From RGIG2206 sp045540915 (GTDB lineage: Bacteria; Bacillota; Clostridia; Oscillospirales; Acutalibacteraceae), in NCBI GenBank assembly GCA_045540915.1, contig JAZQID010000114.1, positions 1 to 22,768 of the forward strand: 22,768 bases of DNA. The letters are read 5' to 3'. Of this stretch, positions 7,874-15,261 are shown in pieces (within the stretch, counting starts at the first letter, position 1; every line of letters starts with the position of its first letter). A program made the translations under genes and the position numbers. Below the pieces are notes generated by a model. The model worked only from the letters and a program-made list of their open reading frames with translations. It was not told the DNA's origin and did not search any database.

Positions 7874-9321
7874 CGGCTCAAGACCTCTTTCAAAGCATCG
7901 GCGGCGTCGGCAACGATCTTCTCATACCAATAACCGACCGTCTTTTCAAAATCCTTGTACGCGGTCAGGTCCTCGCCCCAGAATTCGACATTAGAGCAGG
8001 CCTTTGCTACGAAATCAGGGTCAGAACTGTTCTGTGCAAAAAATTCCAACACGGCCGCGTCGTCGTGAATGATATATTCGTCGCCATTGGCCCTCTTAGC
8101 GTGCAACCCGTCTTTCACAAGGGCATCCGATGTGTAAAACGCTAGCAAGGCCGCAAAGGAGAAGGTGATGAGCCTCGGAAGCTCCTTTTTATTATTATAA
8201 TGATCCTTGAAGGAGGGCAACACCCTTGCCTTCCACTTGGAAACGGAATTCAGCGAGATGGAAAGCAGAGCGTGGTCTATGAAGGGGTTTTCAAAACGCT
8301 CAAAGACCGAATTCGCGAAGGCTTTTACCTCGTCGATGGGTAGGTTTACCTGCGGTACGATCTCCTCCATAACGACACGGCGGATAAATTCGCCCATTAC
8401 CGAATCCTTCATACAATCCCTTACAATGTCGAGGCCGTAGAGGTAGCCAGCAAGCACGCTCGAAGTGTGTGCGCCATTGAGCACCCGCACCTTTCTCTCC
8501 CTGTAAGGCTTCTGATTATCGGTAAATACGACAGGCAGGCCGATCTTGTCAAGAGGAAGCTCGTCGCTTATATCACGCTCACTCTCAATGACCCAAAGGG
8601 CAAAGGGTTCGCCCACGTCAACCAACTTGTCCTCGTATCCGAGCCCCTCGCAAAGCGTTGCCGCCTCCGACTTGGGATATCCCGTAACGATCCTGTCAAC
8701 AAGGGTTGAGCAGAAGACGTTACTCTCCTCCACCCAAGTCTTGAAGCCATCGGGAAGGTCCCAAGCCTCAGCAAGTGCAAGAACGCACTCCTTAAGCTTG
8801 CCGCCGTTATTCTCAATAAGTTCAACCGGCAGAATGATGAGCCCTTTATTCCCGTTGCCGTTAAAGGCAAGATAGCGTTCATACAGGAATTTGGTCAGCT
8901 TACCCGGATAGGTGTTGGGCAGACCGTCAAAGCTGTCATTCTTATCCAGAACGATGCCTGCCTCGGTGGTGTTGGAGATGACGAAGCGCAGGGTATCCAT
9001 CCTTGCGAGCGACATATACTCGTCATAATCCTCGGCACAGTCAAGCGCCTTTGCGATGGAGGTTATGATGCGGCTGTCGTTTACGACCTCGCCCTTCTCT
9101 TTGCCTCTGAGGACAACGGTGTAAAGGTCGTCCTGCTCGCGAAAGGCATCGAGCGAGCCGAAGGAGATCGGCTTTACAATGGCGACGCTTCCGCAGAAGG
9201 CACCCTTTTCGTTGGCAATGTCGAGCATATAATCGACAAACGCCCTCAAAAAGTTGCCCTCGCCAAACTGCACCGCTTTAATAGGATATTGGGCTTTGGC
9301 TGCTTTATCTTTAATGTTCAT
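7870..9321 (-). CDS. uxaB: Tagaturonate reductase (altronate oxidoreductase)
   Basis: The 483-aa protein reduces D-tagaturonate to D-altronate with NADH. It belongs to the long-chain mannitol dehydrogenase family: the N-terminal nucleotide-binding motif is VQFGEGNFLRAFVDYML (18-34), and the C-terminal catalytic signature lies in KPYRERKVRVLNGAHTSSV, with the conserved Lys, Asn and His. Mannonate and tagaturonate reductases are similar, but its position between uxaC and uxaA, with no uxuA present, supports the galacturonate branch. The start at 9321 follows AAGGTGATAG and lies 12 nt after uxaC; the stop overlaps uxaA by 4 nt. Confidence 0.93.
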   Translation of the reverse strand: MNIKDKAAKAQYPIKAVQFGEGNFLRAFVDYMLDIANEKGAFCGSVAIVKPISFGSLDAFREQDDLYTVVLRGKEKGEVVNDSRIITSIAKALDCAEDYDEYMSLARMDTLRFVISNTTEAGIVLDKNDSFDGLPNTYPGKLTKFLYERYLAFNGNGNKGLIILPVELIENNGGKLKECVLALAEAWDLPDGFKTWVEESNVFCSTLVDRIVTGYPKSEAATLCEGLGYEDKLVDVGEPFALWVIESERDISDELPLDKIGLPVVFTDNQKPYRERKVRVLNGAHTSSVLAGYLYGLDIVRDCMKDSVMGEFIRRVVMEEIVPQVNLPIDEVKAFANSVFERFENPFIDHALLSISLNSVSKWKARVLPSFKDHYNNKKELPRLITFSFAALLAFYTSDALVKDGLHAKRANGDEYIIHDDAAVLEFFAQNSSDPDFVAKACSNVEFWGEDLTAYKDFEKTVGYWYEKIVADAADALKEVLSR

Positions 9322-9333
9322 AAAACTATCACC

Positions 9334-10731
9334 TTAAAGGCCGAAATACCTCTCGGCATTATAGTAGCTGATGTCCTGAACGAGTTGTCCAAGCTGCTTT
9401 TCATCGTTGGGATACTCGCCGTTTTCCACCCACTCGCCGATGAGGTTGCAGAGTATGCGTCTGAAATACTCGTGGCGGGTGTAGGACAGAAAACTGCGCG
9501 AATCGGTCAGCATACCGATAAAGTTGCCGAGCAAGGAGAGGTTGGCAAGGGATTTGAGCTGAGCCTCCATACCCGATTTAGTATCGTTGAACCACCAGGC
9601 AGAGCCGTGCTGGATCTTGCCCGCGACCTCACAGCCCTGAAAACAGCCGATGATAGTGCCAAGCAGTTCGTTGTCCTGCGGATTGAGGGAGTAAAGGATC
9701 GTCTTGGGCAGGGCATTGTCGACCTCAAGCGCATTAAGCAAGCCTGTGATCTGCTCGCCGCAATTTCTCGTTGAGATGCAGTCAAAGCCGGTGTCGGCGC
9801 CGAGCCGCTTAAACATATTGGTGTTGGTGTTGCGCTGTGCGCCGTAATGAAGCTGCATAACGATGCCACGCTTGGCATACTCGCGGCCCAAGTGGAGCAG
9901 TATCGCAGTTTTGTATTTATCGGCATCCTCCTGCGACACAGTCTGACCCGACATCGCGCAGACGAATATTGCCTCCACCTCGGCATCGGTTGCGGGAGAA
10001 TAAACGACATAGTCAAGGCCGTGGTCGGTGGCGCGGCAACCAAGCTCACAGAAATAGTCAAGGCGGTTGGTGAGAGCGCGCTTGACATCATCGGCGGTTT
10101 TTATATCGATACCCGAGACGGCAGAAAGCTTGCCGATATACTCAGCAAAGCCGACCTTTTCAATATTCACCGCCTTGTCGGGACGGAAGGACGGTGCGAC
10201 CACCACGTCAAAATCCTTGTCCTCCAATAGCTTTTTATGCCACTCAAGCGAGTCAACAGGGTCATCGGTAGTGCCAATCATCTTGACATTCGACTTTTTA
10301 ATGATGCTCCTTACCGACATACCGTCTTCCTTAAGTTTATTGTTGCAAAGGGCGTATACTTCATCGGCGGTCTCCTCATTGAGAACTCCGTTGTAGCCGA
10401 AATACTTCTTCAACTCAAGGTGTGTCCAATGATACATCGGATTGCCGATAGCCTTCGACAGCATAGCCGCAAAACGCCTGAACTTGACGATGGGCTCGGC
10501 ATCCCCCGTTATCTCGTCCTCGTTGATGCCGTTGCTTCTTATCAGGCGCCATTTGTAATGGTCGCCCCCAAGCCAAATCTGAGTTATATCCTCAAATTTG
10601 CGATCCTCATATATCTCCTGCGGATTGATATGGCAGTGGTAGTCAATGATAGGCAGCTGAGCGGCGTAGTTGTGATAGAGCTTTCTTGCGGTTTTGGTCT
10701 TCAGCAAAAAATCTTCCGTCATAAATCTCAT
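9334..10731 (-). CDS. uxaC: Uronate isomerase (glucuronate/galacturonate isomerase)
   Basis: The 465-aa protein interconverts D-galacturonate and D-tagaturonate (and glucuronate and fructuronate). It is an amidohydrolase-fold enzyme with the metal motif DYHCHINP (31-38), WLGGDHYKWRLIRSNGI, MQLHYGAQRN, ILYSLNPQDNELL and the C-terminal segment LTDSRSFLSYTRHEYFRR that is diagnostic of UxaC. Length is typical. The ATG at 10731 is preceded by AAGGAGAGG at good spacing. It is the first of the uxaC-uxaB-uxaA set; a long hairpin (10776-10818) separates it from the oxidoreductase upstream and may set the relative levels of the two parts of the transcript. Confidence 0.96.
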   Translation of the reverse strand: MRFMTEDFLLKTKTARKLYHNYAAQLPIIDYHCHINPQEIYEDRKFEDITQIWLGGDHYKWRLIRSNGINEDEITGDAEPIVKFRRFAAMLSKAIGNPMYHWTHLELKKYFGYNGVLNEETADEVYALCNNKLKEDGMSVRSIIKKSNVKMIGTTDDPVDSLEWHKKLLEDKDFDVVVAPSFRPDKAVNIEKVGFAEYIGKLSAVSGIDIKTADDVKRALTNRLDYFCELGCRATDHGLDYVVYSPATDAEVEAIFVCAMSGQTVSQEDADKYKTAILLHLGREYAKRGIVMQLHYGAQRNTNTNMFKRLGADTGFDCISTRNCGEQITGLLNALEVDNALPKTILYSLNPQDNELLGTIIGCFQGCEVAGKIQHGSAWWFNDTKSGMEAQLKSLANLSLLGNFIGMLTDSRSFLSYTRHEYFRRILCNLIGEWVENGEYPNDEKQLGQLVQDISYYNAERYFGL

Positions 10732-10775
10732 AGTTACCTCTCCTTAAGTTGTTTCATCTTTCTAAAGAACACTAA

Positions 10776-10818
10776 GGCAAAGAGCTTACGGAAGTTTCCT
10801 CCCGCAAGGCCCTTTGCC
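10776..10818 (-). terminator. Long GAAA-loop hairpin between the oxidoreductase gene and uxaC
   Basis: Read on the minus strand, 43 nt fold into a 19-bp stem with a single bulged C, three or four G-U pairs and a GAAA tetraloop. It begins 12 nt after the oxidoreductase stop, where a terminator would lie. The sequence after it (TTAGTGTTCTTTAG) is T-rich but not a clean T-run, and uxaC follows 44 nt later with no obvious promoter. A leaky terminator, or a hairpin protecting the upstream mRNA, fits better than a full stop. Confidence 0.6.
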
Positions 10819-10830
10819 GTTAAAGTTCAA

Positions 10831-12075
10831 TTAAAGCTCGGTAAGTATCTCGGAGATAAGAACAGGTCTGTGCTCCTTGATGGAAATGTTGGCCGCGGCG
10901 CCGATGATGATAGAGTTTGCACCTGCACGGGTACCTGCAGAATGTCCGAGCGGATCGGAGTCGTTACCGACGAACAGGTTCTTTCTCAGCTTGGAGTCTC
11001 CGCCGTAATGGGAATCCTTGGGATCCTTGCCAACGGTGTATTCGGTAACGCTGTTATTCAAATCATACACCTTAATGGACTCATTTGTCAACTTCGCAAT
11101 TCCCGATTCGGGCATATATGCCTCCAGTCTGCCCTTGCTGCCGTTGATGGACATCCTCCAGCCCTCGTAAGCGCAGGTTGCGTTAAGGCTGTAGGAGAGC
11201 AGAGCACCGCCGTTGTAACGGACGTTTGCGGTCATAGTGTCGTAGATGTTGATGTCATCGGCAAAGACACAGCCGTCCTTATAGTATCCGTCGTACTTCT
11301 CGTTGTTGGCATAAAGCTCAACTTCGCCCTGAGGCAGCTTGTAGTAGAATTCGCACTTATCGGCGTGCTCGCAGTTTCTGCAGTTCTCGCCCTTGATGCC
11401 GTTGGCATATTTTTCGGAGCCGACCCTGCCGTAACGCTTCAGGTCGCCGAACGCGAATACCTCAACCGGCTCCTGATCGATCCACCAGTTGATAAGGTCG
11501 AAGTGATGGGTCGCCTTGTGGACGAAGAGTCCGCCGCTCTTCTCAATGCGAGCGTTCCAACGGCGGAAATAGCTGGTTCCGTGGGCGAGAATATCCATAT
11601 TGCGATCGAGCATCCACTCAAAATGAACGCTGAACACGTCGCCGATGGCTCCTGACTTGACCAGTTCCTTGATCTTGGTCATAAAGGGAGCATATCTGTA
11701 ATTGAAGGTTACGGTGACCTTATGGCCGGTCTCCTTCTCTGCCTTGAGTATTGCGTTGCAACGCTCGGGGTCGATGGTCATCGGTTTCTCGGTGATGACG
11801 TCACAGCCCATTTCAAGCGCCTTGATTATGTAATCGCTGTGGAAAACGTCGACGGTGGTAACCAAAACGTAATCCGGCTTGGTCTCTTTGATCATAGTCT
11901 CAAAATCATCGAACACCTTAATGTTGAACTTATCGCCCAGATACTGTGCTCTGCCGATATTTATATCATAAATACCCGCAAGTTCACAATAATCGCTGAG
12001 CTCTGCGCTCATAGGTTTAATAAACATATAGGCCGCTCTTGAACTTGCGCCCGCAAACACATATTTTTTCTTCAT
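10831..12075 (-). CDS. Gfo/Idh/MocA oxidoreductase with Cys cluster
   Basis: The 414-aa protein has a modified N-terminal nucleotide motif (VFAGASSRAAY), a proper EKP motif (Glu96-Lys97-Pro98) and the active-site run KATHHFDLINWW (187-198, with His190, His191 and Asp193). Between the two domains it carries C232-x2-C235-x5-C241 with Cys269 nearby, spacing that suits a bound zinc or an iron-sulfur site; related family members share this, but its role is unknown to me. It is expressed from its own promoter (12132-12160) and lies just before uxaC, so its substrate is probably a uronate, a uronic-acid oligomer or a modified galacturonate. Start at 12075 with GGAGGAG. Confidence 0.87.
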   Translation of the reverse strand: MKKKYVFAGASSRAAYMFIKPMSAELSDYCELAGIYDINIGRAQYLGDKFNIKVFDDFETMIKETKPDYVLVTTVDVFHSDYIIKALEMGCDVITEKPMTIDPERCNAILKAEKETGHKVTVTFNYRYAPFMTKIKELVKSGAIGDVFSVHFEWMLDRNMDILAHGTSYFRRWNARIEKSGGLFVHKATHHFDLINWWIDQEPVEVFAFGDLKRYGRVGSEKYANGIKGENCRNCEHADKCEFYYKLPQGEVELYANNEKYDGYYKDGCVFADDINIYDTMTANVRYNGGALLSYSLNATCAYEGWRMSINGSKGRLEAYMPESGIAKLTNESIKVYDLNNSVTEYTVGKDPKDSHYGGDSKLRKNLFVGNDSDPLGHSAGTRAGANSIIIGAAANISIKEHRPVLISEILTEL

Positions 12076-12101
12076 AATTTATTCTCCTCCGATTTTGTTT
12101 T

Positions 12102-12122
12102 GTCAGGGGCCCTTCCTCTGAC
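12102..12122 (-). promoter_or_regulatory. Small hairpin in the leader of the oxidoreductase-uxaCBA transcript
   Basis: On the minus strand GTCAG-A-GG pairs with CCCCTGAC (one mismatch) around a 5-nt loop. It falls between the -10 box (12132-12137) and the ribosome site, so it is near the 5' end of the mRNA. No riboswitch family is recognised; it may only stabilise the 5' end. Confidence 0.35.
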
Positions 12123-12131
12123 CTGAACTAT

Positions 12132-12160
12132 ATTATATAAGCCTGCTTTTCAGGCCAATG
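12132..12160 (-). promoter_or_regulatory. Internal promoter with palindrome, upstream of the oxidoreductase-uxaCBA genes
   Basis: A perfect TATAAT (12132-12137, minus strand) has only weak -35 candidates (TTGGCC at 15 nt, CATTGG at 17 nt). A palindrome GCCTG-N5-CAGGC (12141-12155) lies immediately upstream of the -10. The poor -35 suggests need for an activator, for which the AraC protein encoded just upstream is the obvious candidate. The palindrome could be its site or that of a repressor. Confidence 0.55.
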
Positions 12161-12176
12161 ATAACCGTAATAGATA

Positions 12177-13046
12177 TTATGTCTTGGTCTGTTGCTTGTT
12201 TTGTTTGCGATATTCTTTGGGCGGGGCACCCATCATACCCTTGAATATCATACCGAAATGGCTCAGGCTGTCGTAACCGATCTCGTAGGCTATCTCCGAT
12301 ATCGACATATCGGTCTCGACCAGAAGCTGAGTCGCCTTCTTGACCCGCAGCGTATTGATATACTCCTTGAGGTTGATGCCGAGCACCTTATGAAACACCC
12401 TTGTGAAATTCGACTTGCTCATAAAGCTCTTCTTGGCACATTCCTCAAGCGTTATCTTTTTATTATAATTGGCCGTGATGTAGTCAAGCGCCGCCTGAAG
12501 CCGAACGTCATTCTTCATCTGTATCTTCTCCGCCTGAGTCCTGTTCTTTTCAAAGGACATATTCAGCATAATTCTTTCCAGATGGTTCCTGATAGAGTTT
12601 TGATGAAGTTCGGACTGATTCTTGGTCTCCGCGTCTATGCATTTGACGATTCTGATTATCTCTTCAAAGGATTCCTCGGTCAACGAGATAACACCCTTTT
12701 TGAACAACTGCTTTATGCCCGAGTTATACTTGAGCAACTTTGACATAAAGGCGGCTTCTACATAGACCGCGTAACGCTCATAGGCAATATTTTTTGACGG
12801 TATCGCCTTGTGCGGCTCGTTGGGCTTGATAAGTATCGCGTTTGCAGGGTTAAGTATAAGTATCTTGTCGTTGAAGAAATACTTCCTCTGTCCCGATACG
12901 ATCAGGTACAGCTCGTAATAAGGATGATGATGCATCACAGTCATACTTTTGGGTGTGTCTTCTTTGACGTGATTGACAACACATACATTTTCCGAACTTA
13001 TGTTGGCTTCGGTATCGATGGCTCCGATATCAAACCTTTTTTGCAT
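12177..13046 (-). CDS. AraC-family transcriptional regulator (probable galacturonate/pectin regulator)
   Basis: The 289-aa protein has an N-terminal cupin sensor (HHHPYYELYLIVSG at 39-52 and PNEPHK at 75-80) and a C-terminal AraC DNA-binding domain (about 185-283). Its second helix-turn-helix reads EIAYEIGYDSLSHFGMIFK, followed by APPKEYR. It lies inside the locus, 53 nt after the GH28 gene and upstream of the promoter at 12132-12160, so it most likely senses galacturonate or a pathway intermediate and activates the uxa genes and perhaps its own operon. The start at 13046 has an AAGGAGG ribosome site. Confidence 0.88.
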   Translation of the reverse strand: MQKRFDIGAIDTEANISSENVCVVNHVKEDTPKSMTVMHHHPYYELYLIVSGQRKYFFNDKILILNPANAILIKPNEPHKAIPSKNIAYERYAVYVEAAFMSKLLKYNSGIKQLFKKGVISLTEESFEEIIRIVKCIDAETKNQSELHQNSIRNHLERIMLNMSFEKNRTQAEKIQMKNDVRLQAALDYITANYNKKITLEECAKKSFMSKSNFTRVFHKVLGINLKEYINTLRVKKATQLLVETDMSISEIAYEIGYDSLSHFGMIFKGMMGAPPKEYRKQNKQQTKT

Positions 13047-13099
13047 CTTCTTTCCTCCTTACAGTATGATTTCATCAATTTGAAAGTAATGAAGTTCGG

Positions 13100-14377
13100 T
13101 TAAGAGGGCTGATGCCCGTCTATACAGGTGGCGGTCGCATTATATAACACATACTCCTGCAAGGCATCTCTTATACTGCAAGCGTAAAGGCTGACCGACC
13201 TCGTGTTTCTAAGATAAACGCCCTCACGGTGAGACGGCTTTATCCTCGGTGACATAACACTCCTTTGCGCCTTTGAGTCGGGCGCAAAAGAAATGTCAAC
13301 GTTGATCAATTTTACGTTTGTTATCGGCATTTCGCTGAGTCCGTATAGATAAACTCCTGCAGCCGAAACATTCTTCATTATTACATTTGATATTATGATA
13401 TTCTTGATTATCGGCGTACCGTCGGTTATTTGGGCAGGTTCCTGAGAAAACAATTGGACATCATTGGGATCGGCACCACATTCGTAATAACCGTTTGCGG
13501 TTATTCCTGCGATTACGCCGTCCATTATAATATTGTTTACAACAATGTCTTCAACTACTCCTCCGCGTTTTCTGCGGGTCTTGATACGAATACCTCTGTC
13601 GGTATTTTGAAAGACACAGTTGCTGACGGTAACATTTTTTACCCCGCCCGACATTTCGCTACCGATAACTATTCCGCCGTGTCCGTGAGCAAAGACACAG
13701 TTGGTTACCGTGATGTTCTCACAGGGACGCTGTTTTTGCAGAATGTCGGTCTCCAGACCCGATTTGACGGTCAAGCAGTCATCGCCCACGTTTATGTAGC
13801 AGTTTGAGATGCGAACGTCCTTACAACTCTCAGGGTTGATTCCATCAGTATTTGGTGCGTCATAAGGATTGTTGATGGTAACATTATCGATATTAACATT
13901 GGTACAGCATATAGGATTGATAGTCCAGCAAGGAGAATTATTTATACTTATATCCCTTACGGTCACTCTGTCGCAATTGATAAACTGGATGGTTCTGGGA
14001 CGCTTGGTATCCGATTCGCCCTCACGCCACCAATTCCGGCCGTTTCCGTCAACTGTGCCTTCACCCTTGATGCAGATATTGCTTGAGTCCACAGCGTAAA
14101 ATATTCATCGCCGTGTTCCGCGGACAAAACCTGCGACCTCCCCTTCCTCTATAACGGGGTACCTATCGGTGTCACCGACCGCCGATATAACCGCCCCTGA
14201 TTCAATATATACGGTTATATTTGAATATAACCGTACCGAACCCATAGCATATACTCCCGCAGGGAAATATACCGTGCCCCCGCCTTCGCGAAGGTGTTCG
14301 ACCGTTGCCTGTATCAAGTCGGTGTTGTCAAATTCTCCGTCAGGTCTTGCCCCGCAATCCAAAATGTTTATAAACAT
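13100..14377 (-). pseudogene. GH28 polygalacturonase interrupted by an in-frame UGA
   Basis: The frame runs for 425 codons from the ATG at 14377 (GGAG site, 18 nt after the previous gene) but has a TGA at codon 91 (14105-14107). Reading continues in the same frame without any shift: before the stop are the usual GH28 N-terminal strands (ILDCGARPDG, GGGTVYFPAGVY), after it the complete parallel beta-helix catalytic core. All GH28 catalytic motifs are intact: NTDG (Asp178), GDD (Asp199, Asp200), GHGG (His233) and RIK (264-266). No signal peptide is present, so an intact enzyme would act on imported oligogalacturonides in the cytoplasm. A GTG at 14092 could restart the frame but has no ribosome site. 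Single-base change from CGA, GGA or TGG is the simplest cause. Neighbouring genes use TGA as a real stop, so code reassignment is unlikely. Confidence 0.85.
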
Positions 14378-14395
14378 AAGGTGCTCCAAAAACGA

Positions 14396-15205
14396 TTACA
14401 GATTTTTCAGCCAGCGTATCGCCGTATCTATCCACGCCTGTGCATCGTTGCTTGCAACCTCGTTTTCATCTGTAGGCGTACCGGCGCCGTTGGGATGGAT
14501 GTGAAGCTCGGTAGGTATATTGTTGTCGGACAGGGCGTCGGCCAGCAAAAGCGAATTCTTGATGTTGACCGATCTGTCGTCAAAGGCGTGCCATATAAAT
14601 GCAGGTGGTGTTTTTGAACTGATATTCTTCTCTACGCAAACAAGCGCTCTCATCTCGTCATCGGCATCCTTGCCCAAAAGGTTGGCAAACGACTTCTTGT
14701 GCCCAAACTCACCGATGGTTACAACGGGACAGCACAGTATCATACCGTTAGGCTTATTCTCTCCGTTGTCATATCCGAAGAAGGATCTTACAAATCCCTT
14801 GTTCCAATGGGTCGAGAAGGAAGCGGCAAGATGACCGCCGGCCTCAAATCCGCACACCACTATCCTGTCGGGATCTACGCTCCATTTGTCAGAATTTTCT
14901 CGAGCCAATGCCACCGCATATGACAACTGGAACAAGGCGACCGGAAATCGTGTAGGGGCTACACTGTATCGAAGCACTATTGCATTGCAATCCTCGGCCA
15001 AAAACTTCAGCACGACCGGCTCTGCTTCGCGGTCAGAGATACTTCCGTAGGCTCCACCGGGACATATTATGACCGTCGGTCTTTTCTTATCTGAGCCAAC
15101 CGAGTCGGCATTGTCCGCCAGATAGACCGACATAGTCGCCGCACTGCCGGAATTTGACACGCCGTGTCCGTAGCCAACATCTATGTTGATTATCTCGTGT
15201 TTCAA
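14396..15205 (-). CDS. Alpha/beta-hydrolase fold protein lacking catalytic Ser and His (pseudoenzyme candidate)
   Basis: The 269-aa protein follows the acetylxylan-esterase-like alpha/beta hydrolases common in plant-polysaccharide loci: oxyanion region CPGGAYGSISDREAEPV (48-64), the nucleophile elbow, the acid loop FIWHAFDDRSV (Asp210), and the C-terminal ELHIHPNG. At the elbow it reads GFEAGGH instead of GFSAGGH, so the serine is Glu121 (codon GAG, at least two changes from any Ser codon). The region that normally reads GxHG reads NGAGTPTD, so the catalytic His is also gone. The frame is otherwise intact. The best start is the TTG at 15205, behind GAGAGGTGG; a longer frame to 15295 overlaps the previous gene. 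Fold assignment is firm; absence of activity is inference. Confidence 0.78.
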   Translation of the reverse strand: MKHEIINIDVGYGHGVSNSGSAATMSVYLADNADSVGSDKKRPTVIICPGGAYGSISDREAEPVVLKFLAEDCNAIVLRYSVAPTRFPVALFQLSYAVALARENSDKWSVDPDRIVVCGFEAGGHLAASFSTHWNKGFVRSFFGYDNGENKPNGMILCCPVVTIGEFGHKKSFANLLGKDADDEMRALVCVEKNISSKTPPAFIWHAFDDRSVNIKNSLLLADALSDNNIPTELHIHPNGAGTPTDENEVASNDAQAWIDTAIRWLKNL

Positions 15206-15261
15206 AGGGGCCACCTCTCTTGCTGTAATCAATTCGTTACCCTGATCGTTCTTCCTGCTGC

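Noticed and set aside
14092..14107. Programmed frameshift between the two GH28 parts
   Set aside because: The two parts are in the same frame (start codons 297 nt apart, a multiple of three), so it is a nonsense codon and not a frameshift.
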